From Bacteroidales bacterium (GTDB lineage: Bacteria; Bacteroidota; Bacteroidia; Bacteroidales; CG2-30-32-10), in assembly GCA_035353855.1 (NCBI GenBank), contig DAOQAK010000012.1, positions 1 through 64,000 of the forward strand: a DNA stretch of 64,000 nucleotides, given 5' to 3'. The position numbers and the translations under genes were made by a program. Of this stretch, positions 1 through 8,489 are shown piece by piece (the first letter of the stretch is position 1; each line of letters starts with the position of its first letter). The notes under the pieces are model-generated. The model was not told the origin of the DNA, did not search any database, and saw nothing but the letters and a program-made list of their open reading frames with translations.

Positions 1-70
1 TCTCTATTAAATCAAACGACTTTATGATTTCTTCTGGTACAATTAAGCGGAGAATAGTATTTGTTTCCAT
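1..70 (-). CDS. ISAon1-type transposase, 5' end only
   Basis: Only the first 23 codons lie in the window; the gene runs off the left edge. The start is the ATG at 70, preceded by a clear purine-rich ribosome site (aaaggag, about 10 bases upstream), which is rare in this genome. The peptide contains ILRLIVPEEIIKSFDL, which resembles the N-terminal region of ISAon1-family transposases as I remember it (LLRLLLPEEL..FD). It implies an insertion sequence just left of the window. The fragment is very short, so the family call is tentative. Confidence 0.5.
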   Translation of the reverse strand, partial: METNTILRLIVPEEIIKSFDLIE

Positions 71-223
71 ATAGCTTTTTCTCCTTTATACGCAGCACCT
101 CAAAAAATGATTTAGCCAATATTGACAAAATCATATTTTCAAGAGTTAATAACATATCCTGTAGGATTATTATCGGTAATTTTAAACAAGCAGATTCAAT
201 TAATGGCTATAGCTAAAAAATAA

Positions 224-328
224 TATACCGACAGAAAAGAGTTTTGCAAAAATATTTTTTGTTTTCTGTACGGTATAACTCGTTCTAAACAGTTTTGCCT
301 TTGCAAACCTGATAAGAACAAGTATAAA
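224..328 (+). repeat. 105-bp double-hairpin repeat, copy 1
   Basis: This stretch occurs again in inverted orientation at 24448-24552 with one difference seen by eye. It folds into two adjacent hairpins. Stem 1 pairs TATACCGACAGAAAA with TTTTCTGTACGGTATA (one bulged base). Stem 2 pairs ACTCGTTCT with AGAACAAGT; in the other copy the second arm is AGAACGAGT, a perfect match. It lies between the transposase fragment and etfB and has no coding sense. It may be a small mobile or REP-like repeat, or a structured RNA. Confidence 0.85.
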
Positions 329-395
329 TTAATATTTTATTTTTTTAGAAATTTTTAATTATAGACTTTATCAATTCAGTAAGCAAATTATTTTG

Positions 396-403
396 TATTT
401 TTG
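396..403 (+). promoter_or_regulatory. Bacteroidota -7 element of etfBA
   Basis: TATTTTTG matches the Bacteroidetes sigma-ABfr -7 consensus TAnnTTTG and lies 44 bases before the etfB start. No good TTTG -33 box is seen at the usual spacing. Confidence 0.6.
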
Positions 404-447
404 CGACCTTATTTTTAATAATTGGTTATTAATTTTATTTAAACAAT

Positions 448-1197
448 ATGAAAATTTTAGTTTGTATCAGTCATGTGCCTGACACCACTACAAAAATCAA
501 ATTTGTAAATAACAATACAACCTTTGATAATGCCGGTGTTCAGTGGATTATTAATCCCTGGGATGAACTGGCACTTACCCGGGTGCTTGATATTAAAGAT
601 GCTCAGGCCGGTGCAATTGAAAGCATTACCGTTGCTAATGTTGGTTTAGCTGAAACTGAACCTACCATCAGGAAAGCATTGGCAATTGGCGCAGATAAAG
701 GTATTCGTGTGAATACTCAACCTAAAGATGCTTTCACTATTGCTACACAACTTGCAGAAGTTATTAAGAAAGAAAGTTTCGATGTTATTTTCTGCGGTAT
801 TGAATCAAGCGATTTTAATGGTGCAACAGTTGGCGGTATGCTGGCTGAAATGCTTGGAATTACTTCGGTTTCGGCAGTTTCATTTTTCGATATAGAAAAT
901 GGACAGATTAAATTGAAAAGAGAAATTGATGGCGGACAGGAAATTGTTACCACTCAAACTCCTTTCGTTGCCATAGTTCAGAAAGGTATTTGCAAAGAGC
1001 CACGTATTCCGTCAATGCGCGGAATTATGGGCGCCCGCACAAAACCTTTACAGGTAGTTGAGCCCGTTGCAGCAGAACCATTACTCGAATATGTTAGCTT
1101 TGAATATCCAAAACCAAAAGCTGCTTGCAAAAAAGTTGATGCAGAAAATGTGAAAGAACTTGTACAATTGCTGCATAACGAAGCAAAAGTTTTATAA
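448..1197 (+). CDS. etfB: Electron transfer flavoprotein subunit beta
   Basis: EtfB forms a soluble cytoplasmic heterodimer with EtfA that takes electrons from acyl-CoA and other dehydrogenases and hands them to a quinone-linked acceptor. The 249-residue length and the start MKILVCISHVPDTT are typical of the FixA/EtfB family. The conserved central region contains DFNGATVGGMLAEMLGI and later RIPSMRGIMGARTKP, close to the family signature near the AMP/FAD-binding face. etfA follows after 54 bases, so the two form one operon with a single promoter upstream and a terminator after etfA. Whether this ETF is bifurcating cannot be told from sequence by eye. The HdrC/HdrB-like pair at 5-7 kb is a plausible membrane partner. 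Confidence 0.95.
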   Translation: MKILVCISHVPDTTTKIKFVNNNTTFDNAGVQWIINPWDELALTRVLDIKDAQAGAIESITVANVGLAETEPTIRKALAIGADKGIRVNTQPKDAFTIATQLAEVIKKESFDVIFCGIESSDFNGATVGGMLAEMLGITSVSAVSFFDIENGQIKLKREIDGGQEIVTTQTPFVAIVQKGICKEPRIPSMRGIMGARTKPLQVVEPVAAEPLLEYVSFEYPKPKAACKKVDAENVKELVQLLHNEAKVL

Positions 1198-1251
1198 ACA
1201 TTCAAAGTAAATTCATAAATCGTCATTCGTAAATCTAAAATCCTAAATCAA

Positions 1252-2223
1252 ATGTCAATACTAGTATATACCGAAAATTGGGATGGTAAGTTTAAAAAGC
1301 TTTCATTCGAACTTGTTTCTTATGCTGCAGAACTGGCAAAAAAATTCAATACTACTGTAACTGCTGTTTCTATTGGAAATGTTGACGCAGAAGAATTAAA
1401 AAAATTAGGCACTTATGGTGCAAATAAAATTTTATCAGTTAACGATGCAAAATTAAATGCACTCGATAACCAGGTTTATTGTTCTGTAATTGCTCAGGCT
1501 GTTGAGAAAGAAAAATCTAATGTTGTAATTTTTGCACACAACAATTCAGGAAAAGCAATATCTCCAAGGCTTTCCGTAAAATTAAAAGCAGGTTTGGTAA
1601 CCGGAGTTACCGGGGTACCCTCTAATACCGAGCCTTTCACCATTACAAAAAGAGTTTTTACTTCAAAAGCATTTGTAAATGCAGTTGTAAAATCGCCGAT
1701 TAAAATTATTACATTATTACAAAATGCATTTGGATTATTTGAAAATCCTGTTGCAGCAGAAATTGAAAATTTTGCTCCGCAATATAATGAAGGTGATTTA
1801 AAAACCCAGGTGAAAGAAGTAACTAAAGTTACCGGAAAAATTCTTTTGACCGATGCTGAAATTGTAGTTTCCGGCGGTCGTGGAATGAAAGGTCCTGAGA
1901 ATTGGGGTCCTATTGAAGAACTTGCAACTCTTCTGGGTGCTGCAACTGCATGTTCACGTCCGGTTTCTGATGAAGGCTGGCGTCCTCATGAAGAACATAC
2001 CGGTCAGACAGGAAAAATCATTGCACCTAATTTATATTTCGCTTTCGGAATATCAGGAGCAATACAGCATTTAGGCGGTATCAGTTCTTCAAAATGTATT
2101 GTAGCTATTAATAAAGACCCTGATGCCCCTATTTGGGAAGCCGCTGATTACGGCATTGTTGGCGATGCTTTAAAAGTTCTACCTGAAATTATTTCGGCTG
2201 TAAAAGAGCTAAAAGCTAGTTAA
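1252..2223 (+). CDS. etfA: Electron transfer flavoprotein subunit alpha
   Basis: EtfA carries the FAD of the ETF heterodimer. The protein is 323 residues long, the normal length. The N-terminal half is the nucleotide-binding-like ETF domain. The C-terminal FAD domain has the expected run of motifs: SRPVSDEGWRPHEEHTGQTG, then LYFAFGISGAIQHLGG, then AINKDPDAPIWEAADYGIVG. It is the second gene of etfBA and is followed by a strong hairpin terminator at 2246-2281. Its likely work is beta-oxidation or related acyl-CoA chemistry, consistent with the butyrate kinase gene 5 kb downstream. Confidence 0.96.
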   Translation: MSILVYTENWDGKFKKLSFELVSYAAELAKKFNTTVTAVSIGNVDAEELKKLGTYGANKILSVNDAKLNALDNQVYCSVIAQAVEKEKSNVVIFAHNNSGKAISPRLSVKLKAGLVTGVTGVPSNTEPFTITKRVFTSKAFVNAVVKSPIKIITLLQNAFGLFENPVAAEIENFAPQYNEGDLKTQVKEVTKVTGKILLTDAEIVVSGGRGMKGPENWGPIEELATLLGAATACSRPVSDEGWRPHEEHTGQTGKIIAPNLYFAFGISGAIQHLGGISSSKCIVAINKDPDAPIWEAADYGIVGDALKVLPEIISAVKELKAS

Positions 2224-2245
2224 AAAAATATTCTACTTTTTTTTC

Positions 2246-2281
2246 AAAAAGCTATTCTTATTTTGAAGAATAGCTTTTTTG
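2246..2281 (+). terminator. Rho-independent terminator of etfBA
   Basis: AAAAAGCTATTCTT pairs with AAGAATAGCTTTTTT around a short T-rich loop and ends in a T run, 22 bases after the etfA stop. Confidence 0.85.
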
Positions 2282-2341
2282 TTTTCTTTAAAAAGTAATA
2301 TTAAAAAGTTCATTTCCTTTGTTTTATATTTTTTTAATTTT

Positions 2342-2349
2342 TATTTTTG
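2342..2349 (+). promoter_or_regulatory. -7 element of the EEP-jacalin gene
   Basis: TATTTTTG preceded at 20 bases by TTTG (2318-2321) is a good Bacteroidetes promoter. It overlaps the first ATG of the frame (2319), so translation must begin downstream of that ATG. Confidence 0.6.
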
Positions 2350-2375
2350 TTTTGAAAATTTACAATAAAGCAGAA

Positions 2376-3755
2376 TTGAAAATCATTAAAATTATTTTTT
2401 TTATTTTTCTGTTTCCGTTTATATTTGGATGCGAAAAATCAGTTGTCAATGAAAATATTTCTGATCATTCTAATGATAAAACAATAAATCCTCATCCATA
2501 TCCTTATCCTGTAGTTACAGGTAAGTTCAATGTCCTTACATATAATATTGCCGGGTTACTTGAACCTTTTTCTAGTTCTAACCCTTCACTTAATACACCT
2601 TTCATTGGTCAGCGAATTAGAGATTATGACATTGTTCAAGTTCAGGAAGATTTTAATTATCATGCTTCATTATATGCAAATGATAATCACTTATACCGAA
2701 GTGCAACAAGCGGAGGAATGGGATTTGGCGATGGATTGAACACGCTTTCAAATTTTCCTTTTGCCGAAGATTTGGTAAGAGTTAAATGGAATGATTGCAG
2801 CGGAACTGATGGAAATTGTTTAACACCTAAAGGATTTACATACACACGTATTCGGCTCCAGGAGGGTGTTTATATTGATTTATATAATTGTCATACAAAT
2901 GCCGGAGATGTTGAAGCAGCTTATGATGCAAGAAGAAAAAATGTGTTACAGTTAGTTCAGTATATTCAAACAAATTCTATTGGAAATGCAGTTATTATTA
3001 CTGGAGATTGGAATTGCAGGTATACACGCAACGAAGATAATATTCGTGAAGTGGTTACAGGATTACCTGCAACCGATCCATGGGTGCAGTTGATCAGGGG
3101 AGGAGTTGAACCAACACAAGGCGCAAATGCTATAGTTTGCGATTCGTCAATACTGACCGATTATGATTGTGAAGTGGTTGATAAAATATTCTACAGAGGG
3201 AATAAATTTATCAGGTTAAATGCTTTGGAATATAAACTCGAAGATGCGATATTCCGTGATTCACTTGGAAATATGTTATCGGATCATCGACCTGCTTTTA
3301 CTGAATTTTTTTATGGCTTACCGGGTAATATCAGATGCAGTGATCAGTTTGGAGGAAATGGCGGTACCAATTTTAATGATGTTAATTTAATTCCTGAACG
3401 ACCTAAAGTTTCTTCTATTGGAATAAGAGCAGGTAACCGCGTTGACCAGGTTAATATTGCTTTAACTGATGGAACAACATTTATTCATGGCGGAACAGGT
3501 GGCACTGCAAATACATTGGTTTTACAGGAAGATGAATTTATAAACAAGGTAACATTGTGTTCCGGCACTAAAGATGGAACAGTTCGTATATTTTATATTC
3601 AATTTACAACTAATTTAGGAAATACAATCTCAGGTGGAACACAAAATTCGGCAACTGTTACATACACTGCTCCGAATGGATTTCAGGTTGCAGGATTCCA
3701 CGGAAGAGCAGGAACTGAGCTTGATAAATTAGGATTGATTTATATGCCGTTGTAA
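2376..3755 (+). CDS. Secreted lipoprotein: endonuclease/exonuclease/phosphatase domain plus jacalin-like lectin
   Basis: The first ATG of the frame, at 2319, lies inside the promoter, so I use the TTG at 2376. This gives a normal lipoprotein signal with FPFIFGC, Cys at residue 19. The middle is an EEP-fold hydrolase (DNase-I/sphingomyelinase-like). It shows FNVLTYNIAGL, VQVQED with the metal-binding Glu, a TGDWN motif and a terminal SDHRPAF catalytic motif. The last ~120 residues, with SIGIRAGNRVDQVNIALTDG, HGGTGG and VAGFHGRAGTELDKLGLIY, look like a jacalin-type beta-prism lectin. It would act outside the inner membrane, bound to a glycan or lipid. Its substrate (nucleic acid, phospholipid or sugar phosphate) cannot be told. 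It stands alone between two transcription units. Confidence 0.8.
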   Translation: MKIIKIIFFIFLFPFIFGCEKSVVNENISDHSNDKTINPHPYPYPVVTGKFNVLTYNIAGLLEPFSSSNPSLNTPFIGQRIRDYDIVQVQEDFNYHASLYANDNHLYRSATSGGMGFGDGLNTLSNFPFAEDLVRVKWNDCSGTDGNCLTPKGFTYTRIRLQEGVYIDLYNCHTNAGDVEAAYDARRKNVLQLVQYIQTNSIGNAVIITGDWNCRYTRNEDNIREVVTGLPATDPWVQLIRGGVEPTQGANAIVCDSSILTDYDCEVVDKIFYRGNKFIRLNALEYKLEDAIFRDSLGNMLSDHRPAFTEFFYGLPGNIRCSDQFGGNGGTNFNDVNLIPERPKVSSIGIRAGNRVDQVNIALTDGTTFIHGGTGGTANTLVLQEDEFINKVTLCSGTKDGTVRIFYIQFTTNLGNTISGGTQNSATVTYTAPNGFQVAGFHGRAGTELDKLGLIYMPL

Positions 3756-3811
3756 GCGGATAAAAAGAAAATCAGGATTTTTATTGTCATAAGTCAGTCA
3801 AATGATTTTAT

Positions 3812-3875
3812 AATGAAATTCGGTTTGAATCGAAAATAATTATAATAAAATTCGGTTTGAATCGAAAATAATTAT
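3812..3875 (+). repeat. Two tandem 32-bp repeats before the DUF4143 ATPase
   Basis: 3812-3843 and 3844-3875 are the same 32 bases with one difference. Each holds the imperfect palindrome TTCGGTTTGAATCGAA. The second copy abuts the -7 element of the next gene, so the pair could be an operator. Confidence 0.85.
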
Positions 3876-3882
3876 ATATTTG
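3875..3882 (+). promoter_or_regulatory. -7 element of the DUF4143 ATPase gene
   Basis: TATATTTG fits TAnnTTTG and lies 17 bases before the ATG at 3900, directly after the 32-bp repeats. Confidence 0.55.
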
Positions 3883-3899
3883 TTGTAAAAATTATTAAA

Positions 3900-5021
3900 A
3901 TGGCAATACAAAGAACCATCGAATCAATTATTTTAAAGAAGCTAAACAAGAAAAAAGCTATACTCATTTTCGGCGCACGACAAGTTGGAAAAACAACTTT
4001 GATAGAAAATTTATTTAAAGAAAAGAAAAATGTACTTTTCCTGGATGGTGATGAATCTGATAACAGGGAGCTTCTTTCAAACACTACGTCAACTCGATTA
4101 AGAAGTATAATTGGAAAAAATACAATTGTTTGTATTGATGAGGCTCAACGCATAGAAAATATAGGAATAACATTAAAACTATTTATCGATAAAATAAAGG
4201 ATGTGCAATTAATTGTTACCGGCTCATCAGCATTTGAGCTGGCAAATAAACTTAATGAATCACTGACGGGGAGAAAATATGAATTCCATTTATTTCCTTT
4301 GTCTTATGATGAAATGGTTAAACATCATGGTCTTCTTGAAGAAACAAGATTGCTGCACCATCGTCTTATTTATGGGTATTATCCTGAAATTGTTGTTGAC
4401 CAAGGCTCGGAAAAAGAACATCTGAAATTAATTACAAACAGTTATTTATACAAAGATTTGTTGATGCTTGAAACTATGAAAAAACCTGTGTTATTGCAAA
4501 AACTGGTTAAAGCCTTGGCATTGCAAGTAGGGAATGAAGTTTCTTATAATGAATTATCGCGTTTAGTGGAGGCAGACAAAGAAACTGTTGAAAAATATAT
4601 TGATGCTCTTGAAAAATCGTATATTATTTTTCAATTACCTTCTTTAAGCAAAAATGTACGTAACGAAATTAAAAAAAGCAGGAAAATATATTTCCATGAT
4701 AATGGCATCAGGAATGCTGTAATTGGCAATTTCACTCCACTTGAAAACCGCACAGATAAAGGTGCTTTATGGGAAAATTTCTTTATCAGCGAACGAATAA
4801 AATATAATACGAATAAAGGAATTGATATGAAATATTTTTTTTGGAGAACTACTCAACAACAGGAAATTGATTTTGTTGAGGAATCTGATGATGGGCTTAC
4901 TGCATATGAAATCAAGTGGTCAAAAGTTAAATCAAAATTTCCTTTAACATTTTTAAATGCTTACCCCAAAACGAAGACTAATGTTATAACACAGAAAAAC
5001 TATTCTGATTTTTTGATATAA
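3900..5021 (+). CDS. AAA-type ATPase with DUF4143 C-terminal domain
   Basis: A 373-residue P-loop ATPase of the AAA_14/DUF4143 family. The Walker A motif GARQVGKT is at residues 25-32, the Walker B motif VCIDEAQR at about 77-84, and a sensor-like VTGSSAFEL follows. The C-terminal region contains a winged-helix-like part and then EIDFVEES with a later YEIKWSK, a spacing like PD-(D/E)XK nucleases. Such proteins are common and scattered in Bacteroidota. Their role is poorly known, and some are thought to act in stress or toxin-antitoxin-like settings. It is monocistronic, with a duplicated 32-bp element in its promoter, and convergent with the Fe-S gene that ends 20 bases away. Confidence 0.85.
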   Translation: MAIQRTIESIILKKLNKKKAILIFGARQVGKTTLIENLFKEKKNVLFLDGDESDNRELLSNTTSTRLRSIIGKNTIVCIDEAQRIENIGITLKLFIDKIKDVQLIVTGSSAFELANKLNESLTGRKYEFHLFPLSYDEMVKHHGLLEETRLLHHRLIYGYYPEIVVDQGSEKEHLKLITNSYLYKDLLMLETMKKPVLLQKLVKALALQVGNEVSYNELSRLVEADKETVEKYIDALEKSYIIFQLPSLSKNVRNEIKKSRKIYFHDNGIRNAVIGNFTPLENRTDKGALWENFFISERIKYNTNKGIDMKYFFWRTTQQQEIDFVEESDDGLTAYEIKWSKVKSKFPLTFLNAYPKTKTNVITQKNYSDFLI

Positions 5022-5041
5022 TATTTGATTTACTATATCTT

Positions 5042-5836
5042 TTATAAATCAAGCGCTTTTACTATAATTTCAGCAATATCGAAATTAAAAATTTCTTCTT
5101 CTTTATTTTTATATTTTAACCCATCGGTAAGCATAGTCATGCAGAAAGGGCATGCTGTTGCAATAATATCAGCGCCGGTTTCCAAAGCATCTTCGGTGCG
5201 TTCAATAAAAATTTCCTTATCGCCTTTTTCAGCTTCTTTGAACATTTGCCCGCCTCCTGCACCGCAACATAATGCAAAACTTTTATTGCGTTTCATTTCT
5301 TTTTTTACTGAAGGAATTGCATTCAGAACATCGCGCGGTGCCTGGTATTCATTATTACAACGACCAAGATAACAAGGGTCGTGGAAAGTTATTTTTTTAT
5401 TTTTGAATAGGTCAGAATTTATTTTCAAATTTCCTTCTTCAATAAATTTTTGAAGGAATTGAGTGTAGTGGATTACTTCGTAATTGCCGCCAAGATCGGG
5501 GTAATCATTTTTGAAAATATTATAACAATGCGGACAGATAGTAAGAATTTTTTTCACTTCATAGCGTGAGAACGTATCAATATTCATCAATGCCTGCATC
5601 TGGTAAAGCATTTCGTTTCCGGCTCTGCGTGCGGGATCGCCGGTACAGGTCTCTTCTTTTCCAAGTACAGCATAATTCACTTTAAGATGATATAAAATTT
5701 TTGTAAAAGCTTTCGCAACTTTTTTATATCGGTCGTCAAATGCGCCGGCACAGCCTACCCAGAAAAGATATTCAGGTTTTTCTCCTTTTGAAAAAACATC
5801 AGCCATTACAGGAACATTTATTTTTTCTTCTGTCAT
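5042..5836 (-). CDS. HdrB-like (Fe-S) protein with CCG motifs
   Basis: A 264-residue protein of the heterodisulfide-reductase-B/CCG family, which binds non-cubane 4Fe-4S clusters. Cysteine-rich motifs appear in the order WVGCAGAF, CTGDPARR, ICPHCYN, then FHDPCYLGRCN, ALCCGAGGG and ACPFCMTM, so both CCG modules look complete. It has no signal peptide or membrane helix. It is the second gene of a minus-strand pair with the membrane-bound HdrC-like protein upstream. In related bacteria a fused version of these two parts serves as an ETF:menaquinone oxidoreductase, and this split pair could do the same with the ETF coded at 448-2223. The exact electron donor is inferred. Confidence 0.85.
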   Translation of the reverse strand: MTEEKINVPVMADVFSKGEKPEYLFWVGCAGAFDDRYKKVAKAFTKILYHLKVNYAVLGKEETCTGDPARRAGNEMLYQMQALMNIDTFSRYEVKKILTICPHCYNIFKNDYPDLGGNYEVIHYTQFLQKFIEEGNLKINSDLFKNKKITFHDPCYLGRCNNEYQAPRDVLNAIPSVKKEMKRNKSFALCCGAGGGQMFKEAEKGDKEIFIERTEDALETGADIIATACPFCMTMLTDGLKYKNKEEEIFNFDIAEIIVKALDL

Positions 5837-5882
5837 TTTTTTGTGATTAAATTAAATTTATACTATTAATGACTATTAATGA

Positions 5883-5902
5883 CGACTTGCTTTAGCAAGT
5901 CG
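5883..5902. other. Intercistronic hairpin between the two Hdr-like genes
   Basis: CGACTTGC pairs with GCAAGTCG around a TTTA loop. It has no T run, so it is more likely an mRNA-stability or processing hairpin than a full terminator. A direct repeat of actattaatg lies beside it. Confidence 0.6.
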
Positions 5903-5911
5903 AATGTCTTT

Positions 5912-7204
5912 TTATTTTTGTTTTACTGTAATATCGTTTGCCCATATCAAACGGTCTTCAGGCGAGAATTGCCAGGGTGCTCCATTGTTCTGAATATTAT
6001 TGAAAATAGTGTTTAAGCCTGAAGGTGCTGCCGATTCTTCCATTACAATATATCTTCGCAATTCCATAATTAAGATCGGGTGATTCATATTTATCGGGCA
6101 TTCTTTTGCGCAAGCATTGCAAGTTGTGCATGCCCAAATTTCTTCGGGTGAAATATAATCGCGCAATGATTTTCCATCATCAAACGATTTATTTTTTATA
6201 AGCTGCGGACCTTTTTCTTTCATACGTGCACGCAAATTCATCATCAACTTACGTGGCGATAATTTTTTCCCGGTGATATTTGCAGGACAAACAGAAGTAC
6301 AGCGTCCACATTCGGTACACGATAATGAATCGAGATAAGTTTTCCAGGTAACATCTTCCGGGTCTTTTGCACCAAAACGTTCAGGAGGTGCATCGGTAGC
6401 GGAAGGTGCAGCATAAGCCAAATTCGGGTCCATCATAATTTTTACTTCCCTGGTAACATTATCCATGTTGGGTAATTTTCCGAGTGGCTCCAATCTACTG
6501 AGAAAAACATTCGGTACCGACATGAAAACATGAAAATGTTTTGAGTAAGGAAGAACATTCATAAAAATAAAAATCATTAAAATATGCGTCCACCAGCAAA
6601 CTTCATACATTGTTTTATATTCACCGTTAATCCCGAGAAGACCGAAAATAAAATTACTTACAGGATAATAATTTCCTTCGCCTGTAATGCTTATGTATGA
6701 AATGTTCATTCCAAGCAACGATACCATCAACAGCAAAATCAACGTAAGCGCGATGTTTGCATCAGCATGCGATTTGTGTTCCATTTCAATCCCGCTGAAA
6801 CGCTTGATATGAAAGAATAATCTTCTTGCAAGAAAAACAATGATTGAAATTAATACCAGTAGAGCGAATATATCACCAAATGCCATTAATATTTCGTATA
6901 CAATTCCAAGGAATGATAATGATTTTTCAAGACCTGTAATCCCATCAATCATCATTTCAAGCGAACCAAAAAGGATTACGCAAAATCCCCAGAAGACTAA
7001 TGCATGAAAAAATCCTGCAAAAGGTTTTCTGAAAATTTTTGTTTGACCAATCGCAACTTCCAGCATTAATGAAATTCGTTTTCCAATATCTTTAACAGGA
7101 TAAGGTTTGGTTAATTTTATTAATGCAAAAATTTTTCGAATTGAAAAAGTGAATATCCCGAATGCTATTAATACAGAAGTAATAAAGAGTATCTGTTTTA
7201 CCAT
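5912..7204 (-). CDS. Membrane HdrC/NarI-like di-4Fe-4S oxidoreductase subunit
   Basis: A 430-residue inner-membrane protein. The N-terminal ~250 residues hold about five or six hydrophobic segments with histidines in FFHALVFW, WWTHILMIF and SKHFHVF, as in NarI-like b-heme domains. The C-terminal part has two 4Fe-4S motifs: CTECGRCTSVCP, then CTTCNACAKECP. This is the layout of the membrane half of DUF224/HdrD-like quinone reductases. The catalytic CCG half is the next gene downstream (5042-5836), 75 bases away. The likely role is to move electrons between a soluble donor such as ETF and menaquinone. Confidence 0.85.
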   Translation of the reverse strand: MVKQILFITSVLIAFGIFTFSIRKIFALIKLTKPYPVKDIGKRISLMLEVAIGQTKIFRKPFAGFFHALVFWGFCVILFGSLEMMIDGITGLEKSLSFLGIVYEILMAFGDIFALLVLISIIVFLARRLFFHIKRFSGIEMEHKSHADANIALTLILLLMVSLLGMNISYISITGEGNYYPVSNFIFGLLGINGEYKTMYEVCWWTHILMIFIFMNVLPYSKHFHVFMSVPNVFLSRLEPLGKLPNMDNVTREVKIMMDPNLAYAAPSATDAPPERFGAKDPEDVTWKTYLDSLSCTECGRCTSVCPANITGKKLSPRKLMMNLRARMKEKGPQLIKNKSFDDGKSLRDYISPEEIWACTTCNACAKECPINMNHPILIMELRRYIVMEESAAPSGLNTIFNNIQNNGAPWQFSPEDRLIWANDITVKQK

Positions 7205-7322
7205 TTTTATTAATGTTTAATTATTGTATTGAATTCCAAATAAAATAGTTCCGTTAAAGTCAATAAATATTTTTAAAATAATATATGAAAATTAAAAATT
7301 CTTTTGTTAATTTGTTTACAGA

Positions 7323-7330
7323 TAATTTTG
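7323..7330 (+). promoter_or_regulatory. -7 element of buk
   Basis: TAATTTTG fits TAnnTTTG, 15 bases before the buk ATG; several TTTG tracts lie upstream but none at the ideal 20-base spacing. Confidence 0.5.
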
Positions 7331-7345
7331 CAAAAATAATGAAAT

Positions 7346-8422
7346 ATGAATAAAAAAACTATCCTAACCATTAACCCGGGTTCAACATCAACTAAGATTG
7401 CTGTATATCACTCTAATGACATTGCTTTTTTAAAAAATATCAAACACTCTTCTGAAGATATTGATAAATTTGAAAAAATAGCCGACCAGTACGAATATCG
7501 CAAAAACATCATTATCCAGGAATTGAAAGATGCAAAGATTAATATTAAAGATATTCAGATAATAGTTGCCCGTGGTGGTTTGGTAAAACCTATTCCTTCG
7601 GGGATATATGAAGTTAATGAACGTTTGAAAGAGGATTTACGCGAAGGTATCCAGGGACAACATGCCAGTAATCTTGGTGGTTTGATTGCCGATGAAATTG
7701 CGCGAATGATTCCTAACGCTAAAGCCTATATTACCGATCCTGTTGTTGTAGATGAACTGGAGGAGGTTGCCCGTTTTACAGGTCATCCGGAACTGAAAAG
7801 AATTTCTATTTTTCATGCACTTAATCAAAAAGCTATAGCACGTATGCATGCAATGGCAACCGGAAGGCAATATGAGGACCTTAATTTAATTGTTGTGCAT
7901 CTTGGTGGCGGTATCAGTATAGGTGCACATAAAAAAGGTCGCGTTATTGATGTGAACCAGGCTCTTGACGGTGATGGTCCTTTCTCACCTGAACGTACAG
8001 GAAGTTTGCCTGTAGGTGAATTGGTACGTTTATGCTTCAGTGGAAAATATACGCAAAAAGAAATCCTTAAAATGATTACCGGTAAAGGTGGATTTGTTGC
8101 TTACCTTGGAACTAACAATGCGTACGAAGTTGAACAGCGTGTAAATAATGGCGATGAATTAGCAACCAAAGTGCAGGAAGCAATGGCATACCAGGTTGCT
8201 AAAGAAATAGGATCAATGGCAGTTGTTCTTGATTGCAATGTGGATGCAATTCTTATCACTGGTGGTATTGCTTATAATAAAGGCTTTATTAAATATATCA
8301 GAAATAAAGTTCAAAAAATAGCTCCTGTTGGTATTTATCCGGGCGAAGATGAAATGCGTGCATTAGCTTCAAACGGGCTTATGGTGCTCGAAGGCGAAAT
8401 ACAACCTTTGGTTTACGAATAA
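7346..8422 (+). CDS. buk: Butyrate kinase
   Basis: A 358-residue cytoplasmic kinase of the acetokinase family that interconverts butyrate and butyryl phosphate with ADP/ATP. The N-terminal phosphate-binding motif TINPGSTSTKIAVY, the central HLGGGISIGAHKKGRVIDVN and the C-terminal LITGGIAYNK are all typical. The length matches butyrate kinase rather than the ~400-residue acetate kinase. The usual partner, phosphotransbutyrylase (ptb), is not in the window. The gene is monocistronic, with its own promoter and a strong terminator. Related enzymes act on isobutyrate or other branched acids, so the substrate could be wider. Confidence 0.93.
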   Translation: MNKKTILTINPGSTSTKIAVYHSNDIAFLKNIKHSSEDIDKFEKIADQYEYRKNIIIQELKDAKINIKDIQIIVARGGLVKPIPSGIYEVNERLKEDLREGIQGQHASNLGGLIADEIARMIPNAKAYITDPVVVDELEEVARFTGHPELKRISIFHALNQKAIARMHAMATGRQYEDLNLIVVHLGGGISIGAHKKGRVIDVNQALDGDGPFSPERTGSLPVGELVRLCFSGKYTQKEILKMITGKGGFVAYLGTNNAYEVEQRVNNGDELATKVQEAMAYQVAKEIGSMAVVLDCNVDAILITGGIAYNKGFIKYIRNKVQKIAPVGIYPGEDEMRALASNGLMVLEGEIQPLVYE

Positions 8423-8445
8423 AATAGTTATCCTTAAATCCTTCT

Positions 8446-8481
8446 ATTTTAGCCTGTTTCACAAAACAGGCTATTTTTTTT
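8446..8481 (+). terminator. Rho-independent terminator of buk
   Basis: TAGCCTGTTT and AAACAGGCTA form a 10-bp stem around CACA, followed by eight T residues. Confidence 0.88.
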
Positions 8482-8489
8482 GAAAAAAC

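Noticed and set aside
717..1226. Minus-strand open frames inside etfB and other antisense frames throughout
   Set aside because: They follow codon positions of strong genes on the other strand and show no own motif, promoter or start site.
2319..2375. ATG at 2319 as start of the EEP-jacalin gene
   Set aside because: It overlaps the TTTG -33 element and lies before the -7 box, so it would not be on the transcript.
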